Shown: positions 8,271-16,447 of the stretch, piece by piece | Position numbering within the stretch: the stretch's first letter is position 1 | Layout of the letters: each line of letters opens with the position of its first letter | DNA from: Thioalkalivibrio sp. ALJ7 | Lineage (GTDB): Bacteria > Pseudomonadota > Gammaproteobacteria > Ectothiorhodospirales > Ectothiorhodospiraceae | Length of the DNA stretch: 64,000 nt | NCBI RefSeq assembly: GCF_000376865.1 | Contig: NZ_AQXQ01000012.1 | Span: 682,001-746,000, forward strand | Direction of reading: 5' to 3' | Position numbers and translations under genes: made by a program | Notes under the pieces: model-generated | Seen by the model: only the letters and a program-made list of their open reading frames with translations | Told to the model about the DNA's origin: nothing | Databases searched by the model: none

Positions 8271-9665
8271 TCAGCCGCTTGTACGGGAGACGGTTACATG
8301 CCGGGCAAGGGCCGCGGCAATCATCGGGGCCAGGAACATCGTGTACAGATGGATCTGCCCGAATGAATCCAGGAAGTACGTGCCCAACATCGCCACCAGC
8401 ATAAAGGGCACGAAGCCGATGGTTGTGAACGCCAGGCCCAGCCCGAGACGATCCGAACGGGGTCGCTCACGCACCTGTCGAATCGCTTCCCAGATGATGG
8501 CCGCGAAGAGTGCGATCATCAGGGTATATCCAATACCCCCCAGACGCGCGATCAACTCGGCATGGGCATCGTGGAAATGTCCCGAGCGGCCCTGGAGGAT
8601 GGGTGGCAAGGGCCGCTCCTCCATCATGTGGTAAGGATCCGCAGGGCCCCACCCCGTCAACGGGCGATCAAGCCACAGCTGGATGGCGAACACCTTGTAC
8701 GCCCCTCTTGCCCCCACATTGCCATCTTCGAATTCCCAGGCATCGTCCAGCTTTTCCATGGCCAGTATTTCACCGATAGCGTCCACACGGTCCATTGCGC
8801 GGCGCTCGATCTCATCCCAAGCAAGGTAGAGCACAGAAGCGAACAACGCCGCCACAATGAGCAACGCAGCGATGACGTAAGGACGAAGAAGTTCGCGACG
8901 AAAATGCCAAACCAAAACGACGGCCAGCACCGCCAGAGCCACCGTCAGCGACAACCATCCCGTGCGCGACTTGGTTACGAAAACGGCCACCAGTAACGCA
9001 ATCGCAAGCAGTAATACGCCACCCGTCCGCAGCGCAATCAACCAGGAGACGGGCATACGGGACCGAGCCTGACCGCCCAGCAGCAGCGCGGGTGCCAGCA
9101 TCAGTAGAACGATCAATATGGAACCCATTGCCAGGGCGGACCGCGAGTGCCCCATACCGAAGATATAGCGAGAGGTACCCGTCAGCGCCTGATTGAAGTC
9201 TGCCCATGACCAGGTCGGCACAATTTCGAACAGAACGAACCCCAGTGCCATGGCGCCCAGTGCGCCTAGGGCATGACGCAACCAATCTCCAGTAGCCACC
9301 AAGGTCATGGCCAGGATCAGCACAGGTAAAGCGAGGATACGGATCCAGGTCCCGGTACCTTCCAGGTGTTCGCTGGCAAGCTCCGGCTGTTCAACGAAAG
9401 CAGCAGCCAGCCCCCGCATGAGCACGTAAACGATAAACGCCAGGGCAATCCAGAAGACCGGGGTACGAATCACCCCTTGCCAATGGCGTGCCACAACAAT
9501 GAGAGTGATGATCAGCATTCCGAACTGTGCAAGCTGCCCCAGCGTAATGCTGAGCGGCGACAGAAAGGCGAATGCATACACGAACGCTATGGCCGTATAA
9601 CTCAGCCAACAGGGTGGCGGCACGGTGGAGTTCAGGGACGCTGCACGTCCGTCGATTGTTGTCAT
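8271..9665 (-). CDS. O-antigen ligase/polymerase-like membrane protein
   Basis: A 464-residue integral membrane protein with roughly ten or more hydrophobic segments and one large central periplasmic loop (around residues 285-365) holding the family's conserved GWGPAD and HFHDAHAEL segments. This is the layout of the Wzy_C/WaaL O-antigen ligase superfamily. It would join a lipid-linked glycan to lipid A-core in the periplasm, or polymerise it; the sequence alone does not separate ligase from polymerase. First gene of a minus-strand operon (ligase, GT4, kinase, P-loop). It is divergent from the kdkA-like gene across about 200 bp that probably holds both promoters. Confidence 0.8.
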   Translation of the reverse strand: MTTIDGRAASLNSTVPPPCWLSYTAIAFVYAFAFLSPLSITLGQLAQFGMLIITLIVVARHWQGVIRTPVFWIALAFIVYVLMRGLAAAFVEQPELASEHLEGTGTWIRILALPVLILAMTLVATGDWLRHALGALGAMALGFVLFEIVPTWSWADFNQALTGTSRYIFGMGHSRSALAMGSILIVLLMLAPALLLGGQARSRMPVSWLIALRTGGVLLLAIALLVAVFVTKSRTGWLSLTVALAVLAVVLVWHFRRELLRPYVIAALLIVAALFASVLYLAWDEIERRAMDRVDAIGEILAMEKLDDAWEFEDGNVGARGAYKVFAIQLWLDRPLTGWGPADPYHMMEERPLPPILQGRSGHFHDAHAELIARLGGIGYTLMIALFAAIIWEAIRQVRERPRSDRLGLGLAFTTIGFVPFMLVAMLGTYFLDSFGQIHLYTMFLAPMIAAALARHVTVSRTSG

Positions 9666-9862
9666 GTAGATCCCGTTTAACGCGCATTATCCAATCGAGC
9701 CACAACCAAAGGGCGTACCACAGCATGGCTCCTCAAAAACGGTCGTCAGTATAATGGGTGCCCACCGGGGGTCCACCCCGCCAGCGTCCAGCACTACGTC
9801 CCTGCTCAAGGGTCCGGATCACAACCAGGGAAACCGGTGCGAGGCGCCTGTTGCAATGCTTA

Positions 9863-10675
9863 ATGCCAGACGATAACCGCGTTCACATTCCGAACCATCG
9901 CCCGGACGCCGGCTCATCGGCATCGCCCGCGAAGGACGGCGACCTTACACCAGTGGCCGAGCGTCTGGCGCACCCGGCGCGAAACCGATGGATTCTTCAC
10001 GATACGTCGCTACTCCCTGAAGCAGCGGAAGAACTGTTTCAGCCACATCGACTGCAACAACAGGGTTCCATCACAGAAACCCGTATCGGGCGCCGCGCGA
10101 CACATTTTCTAAACTACGATGGGTTGGACCTCGTGCTGCGCCACTACTGGCGGGGTGGCTGGGTCGCCAGGCTATCGGAGGACCGGTACCTGTGGACCGG
10201 GCGTACGCGCACGCGCCCTGTGCGGGAATGGAACCTAACCCGGATCCTGTACGAACAGGGACTGCCGGTTCCACGCCCCGTCGCAGCCCGGGTCATGCGC
10301 CACGGACTGGTGTATTCGGGGGACCTGGTCACTGCAACAGTGTCGGATGCGACGCCGCTGGATGAATGGATACAGCAGCAAGAGGACACTCCAACCCTGT
10401 GGCACGAGGTCGGCGCGACACTGGCGAGGTTTCACCAGTTCGGTGCCTGGCACGCCGATCTCAACGTTCGCAACATCTTGGTCCAGCCATCCGGGAAGGT
10501 CTGGCTCATTGACTGGGACCGGGGCCGCCTCAGCGTACAACGCGGACTGCAAGGCAATCTGGAGCGCTTGCGGCGATCGCTGGAAAAGTGGCCCGAGATC
10601 CGGGAACGAGGACGCACGGGATGGTCCGAGCTGCTCTCCGGCTACCGCAGCGCGAGGGGCGGCGATGGCGACTAA
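9863..10675 (+). CDS. kdkA: 3-deoxy-D-manno-octulosonic acid kinase (KdkA-like)
   Basis: A 270-residue member of the LPS-kinase family (Kdo/WaaP type). Catalytic residues are in HADLNVRNIL (197-206) and DWDRGR (217-222), both characteristic of Kdo kinase. An LRHYWRGGW segment at 92-100 matches the family's N-lobe. It would use ATP to phosphorylate Kdo at position 4 in the inner core on the cytoplasmic side. The ATG at 9863 is preferred over a longer frame from 9758 because the extra residues look non-coding, though even this start leaves about 65 unconserved N-terminal residues. The 3' end overlaps the next glycosyltransferase by 11 bp. Confidence 0.8.
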   Translation: MPDDNRVHIPNHRPDAGSSASPAKDGDLTPVAERLAHPARNRWILHDTSLLPEAAEELFQPHRLQQQGSITETRIGRRATHFLNYDGLDLVLRHYWRGGWVARLSEDRYLWTGRTRTRPVREWNLTRILYEQGLPVPRPVAARVMRHGLVYSGDLVTATVSDATPLDEWIQQQEDTPTLWHEVGATLARFHQFGAWHADLNVRNILVQPSGKVWLIDWDRGRLSVQRGLQGNLERLRRSLEKWPEIRERGRTGWSELLSGYRSARGGDGD

Positions 10676-11798
10676 ACGGCTGGCCGTGCTGATTGCCTAC
10701 ACCGGGGATGGCGGGGTCGAAAAGATGATGAACAACCTGCTCCGCGGCTTCGTGGATGCCGGCGTGGCCGTGGACCTGCTGTTGCTGAAGGCCCAGGGCG
10801 GGCACGTGCAGGAGATCCCCGAGGGCGTCAACGTGATTCGTCTGGATGTACGTACCTCCCTGCAGGCACTGCCTGCGGTATACCGATACCTGCGCAAGGT
10901 GCAGCCCCACGCGTTGCTCGCCGCCAAGGACCGCGCCGGCCGCGTCGCTCTGCTGGCGCGGCGGTTTGCGCGCGTGCCCACCCGCATCGTGCTGCGCATG
11001 GGCATGCACCTGAGTGGCTCGCTGGCCGAAAGGTCCTGGCTGCAAAGGAGCGCGCGCTACCTGCCCGTGCGCTGGCTGTACCCTTGGGCGTATAGAATCG
11101 TCACGGTGGCCCCGGCCGTGGCGGACGATCTGGCCTCCATCGCCCGGCTCCCCCGGGACCGATTCGAGGTCATTGCCAATCCGAGCATCAGCCCGGCCCT
11201 GTATCAGCAAGCCGAAGCGGCATCAGGGCACCCTTGGCTCGACGATGCCGAAACACTCTCCATGCCCGTCATCGTCGCCGCGGGTCGACTGCGACCGCAG
11301 AAGGATTTCGCCACGCTGATCCGGGCCTTCGCTGGTGTGCGCGAGAACCGCGAGGCGCGTCTGATCATCCTGGGTGAAGGCCCAGAACGCACGCATCTGG
11401 AACAACTGGCACGCGAACTCAGCGTCGAGGCGCAAATCGACCTGCCCGGGTTTCTCGACAATCCCTATGCGTTCATGCGTCGAGCAACCGTCTTCGTGCT
11501 GTCGTCGCGCTTCGAGGGCGCACCGAACGTGTTGGTGGAGGCCATGGCGCTCGGCACGCCGGTGGTCGCTACCAACTGCCCGAGCGGGCCCAGCACCATC
11601 CTCGAGGACGGGCTCCATGGCCCACTGGTACCGATGGCCGATCCGGAGGCACTGGCAGCAGGTATCCTTCAGGCTCTGGAGACCCCGGTGCGGGCCCGGC
11701 AACTCCGCCAAGCCGTCTCTGAGTACACTATCGAAGCCAGCACGCAGCGATACCTGGATGTCTTGGGTATCGAACCCCGGCGAACCGGAGAAACCTAG
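10665..11798 (+). CDS. Glycosyltransferase, GT4 family
   Basis: A 377-residue GT-B glycosyltransferase. The N-terminus MATKRLAVLIAYTGDGGVEK carries the first strand and acceptor loop. The C-terminal domain has VAAGRLRPQKDFATLIRAF and the donor motif EGAPNVLVEAMALGTPVVA. The ATG at 10665 lies inside the end of the kdkA-like gene, so translation is probably coupled. It ends 4 bp before the sulfotransferase at 11803. A paralogue of the glycosyltransferases at 2487 and 7137; substrates are not predictable. Confidence 0.87.
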   Translation: MATKRLAVLIAYTGDGGVEKMMNNLLRGFVDAGVAVDLLLLKAQGGHVQEIPEGVNVIRLDVRTSLQALPAVYRYLRKVQPHALLAAKDRAGRVALLARRFARVPTRIVLRMGMHLSGSLAERSWLQRSARYLPVRWLYPWAYRIVTVAPAVADDLASIARLPRDRFEVIANPSISPALYQQAEAASGHPWLDDAETLSMPVIVAAGRLRPQKDFATLIRAFAGVRENREARLIILGEGPERTHLEQLARELSVEAQIDLPGFLDNPYAFMRRATVFVLSSRFEGAPNVLVEAMALGTPVVATNCPSGPSTILEDGLHGPLVPMADPEALAAGILQALETPVRARQLRQAVSEYTIEASTQRYLDVLGIEPRRTGET

Positions 11799-11802
11799 CC
11801 GC

Positions 11803-12501
11803 ATGCTGATCTCGTATCGCAAGAATTTCCTGTTCATCCACATCGCCAAGACAGGCGGCACCAGCATCCGGGCCGCACTGCGGCCGTATCGCTGGGGAGG
11901 CTGGTACAGCATTCCGCTGTGGGCGGCCAGCCAGGTCAGCCAGTTGACGCGCCCCCGGCACAAACTGGGGCTGAAGTTTCCGCGCCACGCCAAGGCCATT
12001 GCAGCCAAGGAGATGCTGCCGGAGCCCGTCTACCGTGACCTGTTCAAGTGCGCGATTGTGCGTAATCCCTGGGACTTGCAGGTCAGCTCCTACCACCACA
12101 TACGGCGCGAGAAGCCGGCGATACTGGAGGGCGTGCGGGACTTCGGCGACTTCCTGCGGCTGAAATTCGATCCCGAACGGCCCTACGACTACATGCTGGA
12201 CACCTCGGCCGAGCTGCAGCACGAATACATCGTGGACCTGCAGGGCCGTGTGATTATCGACTTCATTGGCCGTTACGAACGTCTGCAGCAGGACTTCGAC
12301 ACCATCTGCCAGCGCATCGGCATTCCCACGCCACAACTGCCGCATCTGCGCCGCGCGCACAAGCGCGAGGACTACCGCCGGTACTACGACGACGCCCTGG
12401 CGGAGATAGTCGCGCAGCACTACCGGCGCGATCTCGAGGTGCTCGGCTACACCTTTGACCCGCCTGAACCAGCCGATGCGTCCACTACCGGAACCGGCTG
12501 A
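11803..12501 (+). CDS. Sulfotransferase (Sulfotransfer_2-like)
   Basis: A 232-residue predicted sulfotransferase. The 5'-PSB loop HIAKTGGTS is at residues 13-21 and the 3'-PB motif IVRNPWDLQVSSY at 85-97. It is the sixth sulfotransferase in the window. The start follows the preceding glycosyltransferase stop by 4 bp, and the 3' end overlaps the next kinase by 26 bp, so kdkA-like, GT4, sulfotransferase and kinase form one tight plus-strand operon. This links sulfation directly to a Kdo-kinase-containing LPS operon and is the best local evidence that LPS core or O-antigen is the sulfated product. Confidence 0.87.
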   Translation: MLISYRKNFLFIHIAKTGGTSIRAALRPYRWGGWYSIPLWAASQVSQLTRPRHKLGLKFPRHAKAIAAKEMLPEPVYRDLFKCAIVRNPWDLQVSSYHHIRREKPAILEGVRDFGDFLRLKFDPERPYDYMLDTSAELQHEYIVDLQGRVIIDFIGRYERLQQDFDTICQRIGIPTPQLPHLRRAHKREDYRRYYDDALAEIVAQHYRRDLEVLGYTFDPPEPADASTTGTG

Positions 12502-13795
12502 CCGCATCCCGCTCGCGGGCATTGGGGATCTCGTCCTCGAATGCCTGATCCACGAGTACCCCGGGAAGCGGAGGATTTTTCGCGCCACGCTGAACGGTAG
12601 CGACCCGGTTGTGGCCAAGTTCTACCTGGGCTCGATACAACAGTGGCCCGAATGGCGCCGGGGCGTGCGTGGAGCTCTCCGACTCCAGTCGGCCGGGATC
12701 GCAGCCCCGGCGCTACGGCATGCGGGATTCGCGAAGCGGTATCGCGCCTGGCTGTGCGTGCTGGACTGGATCGAGGCCGACGAGCCGTGGCCGCCCGAAG
12801 CCCTGCCCGAACAGCTGCATCACCTCCTGCTACGCACACTGGCCGAACACCACCAGGCTGGCCTTCGCCAGCACGACTTGAACTGGCTGAACTTCATCCC
12901 GCACGACCGGAAGCTGTACGCGATCGACGGAGACCGGGTCCATTGGCAGCGGCGGGCACTGAACCGCCGCAAGGCACGCGCCCACCTGCTGCGCCTGTAT
13001 GCCTCGAAATCCCGCCTGCCGGAATCCGAGGTCGCAGGGGGCTACGCGTACTACTGCCGTTTACGTGAATGGCCGTGCACGGAAGACGACATACAGGCCT
13101 TTGTGCAGGCCGTGCGGATCGCTCGCCTGCGGCAAGCGAAAAAGGTCGCGGCACGCGCCAGCCAAGGCTGGAAGCACTACCCCCGCAAGCGATACGGACA
13201 CATCCGGACGATACGGGACCGACGCCACCTGGAAGCCGATACTGTCGAATGCCTGGCAAAGGCGCTCCACGCTAAAGGGACCACGGATGGCTACCCGGAT
13301 CCTGACACGATCCGGGCGTGCCGCATCGATCTGCCCGCAGGCCCCATGCCCTCCCTGCTGCGTCCCTGGGTCACACGACAGTTGGCATTGCGCACCTGGC
13401 GGCATGCGCTGATCCTGCAGCGCCTGGGCATGCCTGTCCTACGGCCTCTCGCGATCACATGGTCCAACGACGGGCTCGGCTGGCTGATCCAGCGAAATCC
13501 GCCCGGGCTCCGACCGCTGAGCGCCCGAACCGAGCAACCGCACGAAGCTCAGGACGGAGGGACCATCCTGGAGCAAGCGGACCGCTCCTGGGGCGAGCTT
13601 GCCAAGGCGGGCCTGGCGCTGTCACTCGATTCACCGGAAACGCTCGGATGGGACGGGGAACGCGTGTGGTTCATGGATCCACAGGGGCTGAACTTCGGAC
13701 GCCCGGATTCGCCCCAACTCAGGCAGAGCGTCGAGCGGGCAGTCAGGGCGCTTCGGGCGCGCCTGAATCCGAACGTGCCTGAATCCGGCCCATGA
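12476..13795 (+). CDS. Two-domain LPS-kinase-like protein
   Basis: A 439-residue protein with two kinase-like halves. The first half has a VAKFY strand (46-50, likely ATP-site Lys48), the catalytic HDLNWLNF (133-140) and DGDRV (151-155), as in LPS core kinases. The second half (from about residue 235) repeats the pattern loosely and ends in VWFMDPQGLNFGRP, which resembles a metal-binding loop, but no H-x-D-x4-N loop is visible, so it may be a pseudokinase. It overlaps the preceding sulfotransferase by 26 bp and the convergent hldE by 53 bp. An LPS core heptose kinase role is plausible. An in-frame start 7 codons upstream is possible. Confidence 0.7.
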   Translation: MRPLPEPADRIPLAGIGDLVLECLIHEYPGKRRIFRATLNGSDPVVAKFYLGSIQQWPEWRRGVRGALRLQSAGIAAPALRHAGFAKRYRAWLCVLDWIEADEPWPPEALPEQLHHLLLRTLAEHHQAGLRQHDLNWLNFIPHDRKLYAIDGDRVHWQRRALNRRKARAHLLRLYASKSRLPESEVAGGYAYYCRLREWPCTEDDIQAFVQAVRIARLRQAKKVAARASQGWKHYPRKRYGHIRTIRDRRHLEADTVECLAKALHAKGTTDGYPDPDTIRACRIDLPAGPMPSLLRPWVTRQLALRTWRHALILQRLGMPVLRPLAITWSNDGLGWLIQRNPPGLRPLSARTEQPHEAQDGGTILEQADRSWGELAKAGLALSLDSPETLGWDGERVWFMDPQGLNFGRPDSPQLRQSVERAVRALRARLNPNVPESGP

Positions 13796-15194
13796 CCGCG
13801 CTGGTCGAGCAGCCATCCAGGAATTCCAGCACTCGCACCTCGCCTCCGTTCGCCACCACCGCATCGTGTCCGGCGATGGCCTCGGGCCGATAGTCGCCAC
13901 CCTTGACCAGTACGTCCGGCAAGATCTCGGCAATCAGGTCGGCCGGGGTGTCGTCGGAAAACGGGACCACCCAGTCCACCGCACCCAGCGCCGCCAGCAC
14001 GGCCATGCGCTGATCCACCGGGTTGACCGGGCGCCCTTCGCCCTTCAGGCGCCGTACCGAGTCATCGTCGTTGACGGCCACCAGCAAGCGATCGCCCAGA
14101 GACCGGGCCTGTGAGAGGTAGGCGACGTGTCCCGCATGCAGGATGTCGAAGCAGCCATTGGTCACTACGATGCGTTCGCCCGCAGCCCGCGCCTCCCGTA
14201 ATACCTGCTGCAATTCGGGATAGTCCAGCACACCCTGTCCGGCGGACTCCGGCGCGTACAGCATGCGCTGGAGTTCGACCAGCGACACCGTGGCCGTACC
14301 CAGCTTCCCCACTACGATACCGGCGGCCAGGTTGGACAGGTGCATCGCCTCCTCCAGCGGGGCCCCCGCTGCAAGGGCCCCGGCAAGGGTGGCAATAACC
14401 GTGTCACCAGCGCCGGTCACGTCGAAGACTTCGCGCGCCCGGGCCGGCTGATGCACGGTGGCCTGCCCCTGCCGAAAGAGAGTCATCCCCGCCGCGCCGC
14501 GCGTAACCAGCAGGGCCTTGATCCCACACTCGTCCAGGATTTGGTGGGCAGCCTGTTCCAGGCTGGCGTCATCCGGGCAGGGGCCCGCCACCCCCTCCAG
14601 TTCGGTTAGGTTCGGGGTTACCAGGTCGGCGCCACGGTAGGCCGAAAAATCGCGGCCCTTGGGATCCACCAGCACCGGCACACCGGCCGCGCGGGCGGCC
14701 TGAATCAACGGCTGGGGGTCGCGCAGCGCGCCCTTGGCGTAGTCGGACAGAACGACCACGCCACAGTTAGGCAGCAAGGGTTCGATCTGCGACAGCAGAT
14801 CGTGGGCGATGGCACCGGGGAAGCCGTCCTCGAAGTCGAGACGAATCAGCTGCTGATGTCGGCTGATCACGCGCAGCTTGGTGATCGTGGCCGCCCCCGG
14901 CTTGCAATGAAAATGACAGCTCACCCCCGAACCTTCCAACAGGCCCGCCAGTTCTTCGGCCGCCGCGTCATCGCCTGTCATACCGACCAGGTCGGCATGA
15001 CCACCGAGGGCCGCCAGGTTCAATGCCACGTTGCCGGCACCACCGGGGCGCTGCTCAATCTCGCGCACGTGGACGACGGGCACCGGGGCCTCCGGCGAGA
15101 TACGGTCCGTACCGCCATGCCAGTAACGATCGAGCATCAGGTCACCCGCGACGAGTACGCGTGCCTGGTCAAATGGGGGGAGGGAGAGTTTCAT
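13743..15194 (-). CDS. hldE: Bifunctional heptose 7-phosphate kinase / heptose 1-phosphate adenylyltransferase
   Basis: A 483-residue bifunctional enzyme making ADP-heptose for the LPS inner core. The N-terminal ribokinase-family half has RPGGAGNVALNLAALGG and the C-terminal anion-hole motif DVTGAGDTV. The C-terminal nucleotidyltransferase half has TNGCFDILHAGHVAYL, with the HxGH motif. Length agrees with the usual 470-485 residues. Its 3' end overlaps the convergent kinase gene by 53 bp, unusual for a housekeeping gene. Position next to kinases and glycosyltransferases fits its role in supplying core heptose, the likely target of the kinases. Confidence 0.96.
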   Translation of the reverse strand: MKLSLPPFDQARVLVAGDLMLDRYWHGGTDRISPEAPVPVVHVREIEQRPGGAGNVALNLAALGGHADLVGMTGDDAAAEELAGLLEGSGVSCHFHCKPGAATITKLRVISRHQQLIRLDFEDGFPGAIAHDLLSQIEPLLPNCGVVVLSDYAKGALRDPQPLIQAARAAGVPVLVDPKGRDFSAYRGADLVTPNLTELEGVAGPCPDDASLEQAAHQILDECGIKALLVTRGAAGMTLFRQGQATVHQPARAREVFDVTGAGDTVIATLAGALAAGAPLEEAMHLSNLAAGIVVGKLGTATVSLVELQRMLYAPESAGQGVLDYPELQQVLREARAAGERIVVTNGCFDILHAGHVAYLSQARSLGDRLLVAVNDDDSVRRLKGEGRPVNPVDQRMAVLAALGAVDWVVPFSDDTPADLIAEILPDVLVKGGDYRPEAIAGHDAVVANGGEVRVLEFLDGCSTSAVMGRIQARSDSGAPEAP

Positions 15195-15261
15195 TGGGAA
15201 TGACTGCCACCGGGGGCGGCCGGAAGCCCCCCGGAGGGTACGCTGTCAAAGTCCAACGGGA

Positions 15262-15486
15262 TCAGGCGTCGTCCTTGAGGACGTACTGCGTGCCGCAATA
15301 GGGGCATAGATAGCGGCCGTCGTCCGTCTCGTCGATTGGCAGGAAGACCCGCGGATGCGAGGCCCACAGCGCCATCTTCGGCATGGGGCAGTGCAGCGGA
15401 AGATCCTTTTGGGTAACCGTGATTTCCGTCTGCGCGTTAGCGGTCTCGTACTGTTCCTGGTGATGAGCGGTATCGGGGTTGGCCAT
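15262..15486 (-). CDS. Small zinc-finger domain protein (zf-CHCC)
   Basis: A 74-residue protein with a C-x(n)-H-x(n)-C-x2-C arrangement: CPMP near residue 33, a His in ASHPRVFLPI, and CPYC near residue 62. This matches the zf-CHCC family related to mitochondrial NDUFS6. Homologues commonly sit next to ilvE in gammaproteobacteria, as here (ilvE begins 28 bp upstream on the same strand). Function in bacteria is not established; it probably binds one zinc ion. Confidence 0.85.
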   Translation of the reverse strand: MANPDTAHHQEQYETANAQTEITVTQKDLPLHCPMPKMALWASHPRVFLPIDETDDGRYLCPYCGTQYVLKDDA

Positions 15487-15514
15487 GGTGATGTTCTCGC
15501 GTGTTGGTCCGAGC

Positions 15515-16435
15515 TTAGACGTAGGTCAGCCAGCTATCGTGACGGCTGTCGCGGCCCTGTACGACATCAAAATAGCGCGATTGAAGGCGTTCGGTAATCG
15601 GCCCGCGCGTACCGGAACCGATCGGGCGGTCGTCCACTTCGCGAATCGGGGTCACCTCGGCGGCGGTGCCGGTAAAGAAGGCCTCGTCGGCGATGTAGAC
15701 CTCGTCGCGAGTAATGCGCTTCTCCACCACCTTCAGGCCTTCTTCCTCGGCCAGGGCAATGACCGTGCGGCGGGTAATGCCGTCCAGCGCAGAGGTCAGG
15801 TCCGGCGTGAACAGCACGCCATCATTCACGATGAAGATGTTTTCGCCACTGCCCTCGGCCACGTAGCCCTCGGTATCCAGCAGCATGGCCTCGTCGTAGC
15901 CGCAGCGGGTCGCTTCCTGCAGGGCCATCATCGAGTTCATGTAGTTGCCGTTGGCTTTGGCCTTGCACATGGTCACGTTCACGTGGTGACGGCTGTAAGA
16001 CGAGGTACGGATGCGGATGCCCTTCTCCATGCCCTCGTCGCCTAGATAGGCGCCCCAGTGCCAGGCCGCGACCATCGCGTGCACCTGAAGGTTGTCGGCG
16101 CGCAGGCCCATGCCCTCATCGCCCAGAAAACACATCGGACGCAGATAGGCGCTCTCCAGGCCATTGTCACGGACGGATGCGATCTGCGCGTCGTTCAGCG
16201 CCTCGGCGGTATAGGGGATGGTCATACCCAGGATCTTGGCCGAGTTGAACAGGCGCCGGGTATGGTCCTGCAAGCGGAAGATCGCGGGCCCACGTTCGGT
16301 CTTGTAGGCGCGGACGCCCTCGAACACACCCATCCCGTAGTGCAAGGTATGGGTAAGCACGTGGGTCTTCGCCTCGCGCCAGGGCACCATCTGCCCGTCC
16401 AGCCAGATCACCCCGTCGCGGTCGGCCATCGACAT
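15515..16435 (-). CDS. ilvE: Branched-chain amino acid aminotransferase
   Basis: A 306-residue class IV PLP aminotransferase for the last step of Val, Leu and Ile synthesis and for their breakdown. Seen: the start DGVIWLDGQMVPW; LHYGMGVFEGVRAY; the substrate-site RTSSYSRHH region; the PLP-lysine neighbourhood CKAKANGNYMNSM; and the phosphate-binding TRRTVIALAEEEG. Length matches E. coli IlvE (309). It lies 12 bp downstream of glnE on the same strand, an arrangement also found in Pseudomonas, so the two are probably co-transcribed. Confidence 0.96.
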   Translation of the reverse strand: MSMADRDGVIWLDGQMVPWREAKTHVLTHTLHYGMGVFEGVRAYKTERGPAIFRLQDHTRRLFNSAKILGMTIPYTAEALNDAQIASVRDNGLESAYLRPMCFLGDEGMGLRADNLQVHAMVAAWHWGAYLGDEGMEKGIRIRTSSYSRHHVNVTMCKAKANGNYMNSMMALQEATRCGYDEAMLLDTEGYVAEGSGENIFIVNDGVLFTPDLTSALDGITRRTVIALAEEEGLKVVEKRITRDEVYIADEAFFTGTAAEVTPIREVDDRPIGSGTRGPITERLQSRYFDVVQGRDSRHDSWLTYV

Positions 16436-16447
16436 CGTCTTGTTCCT

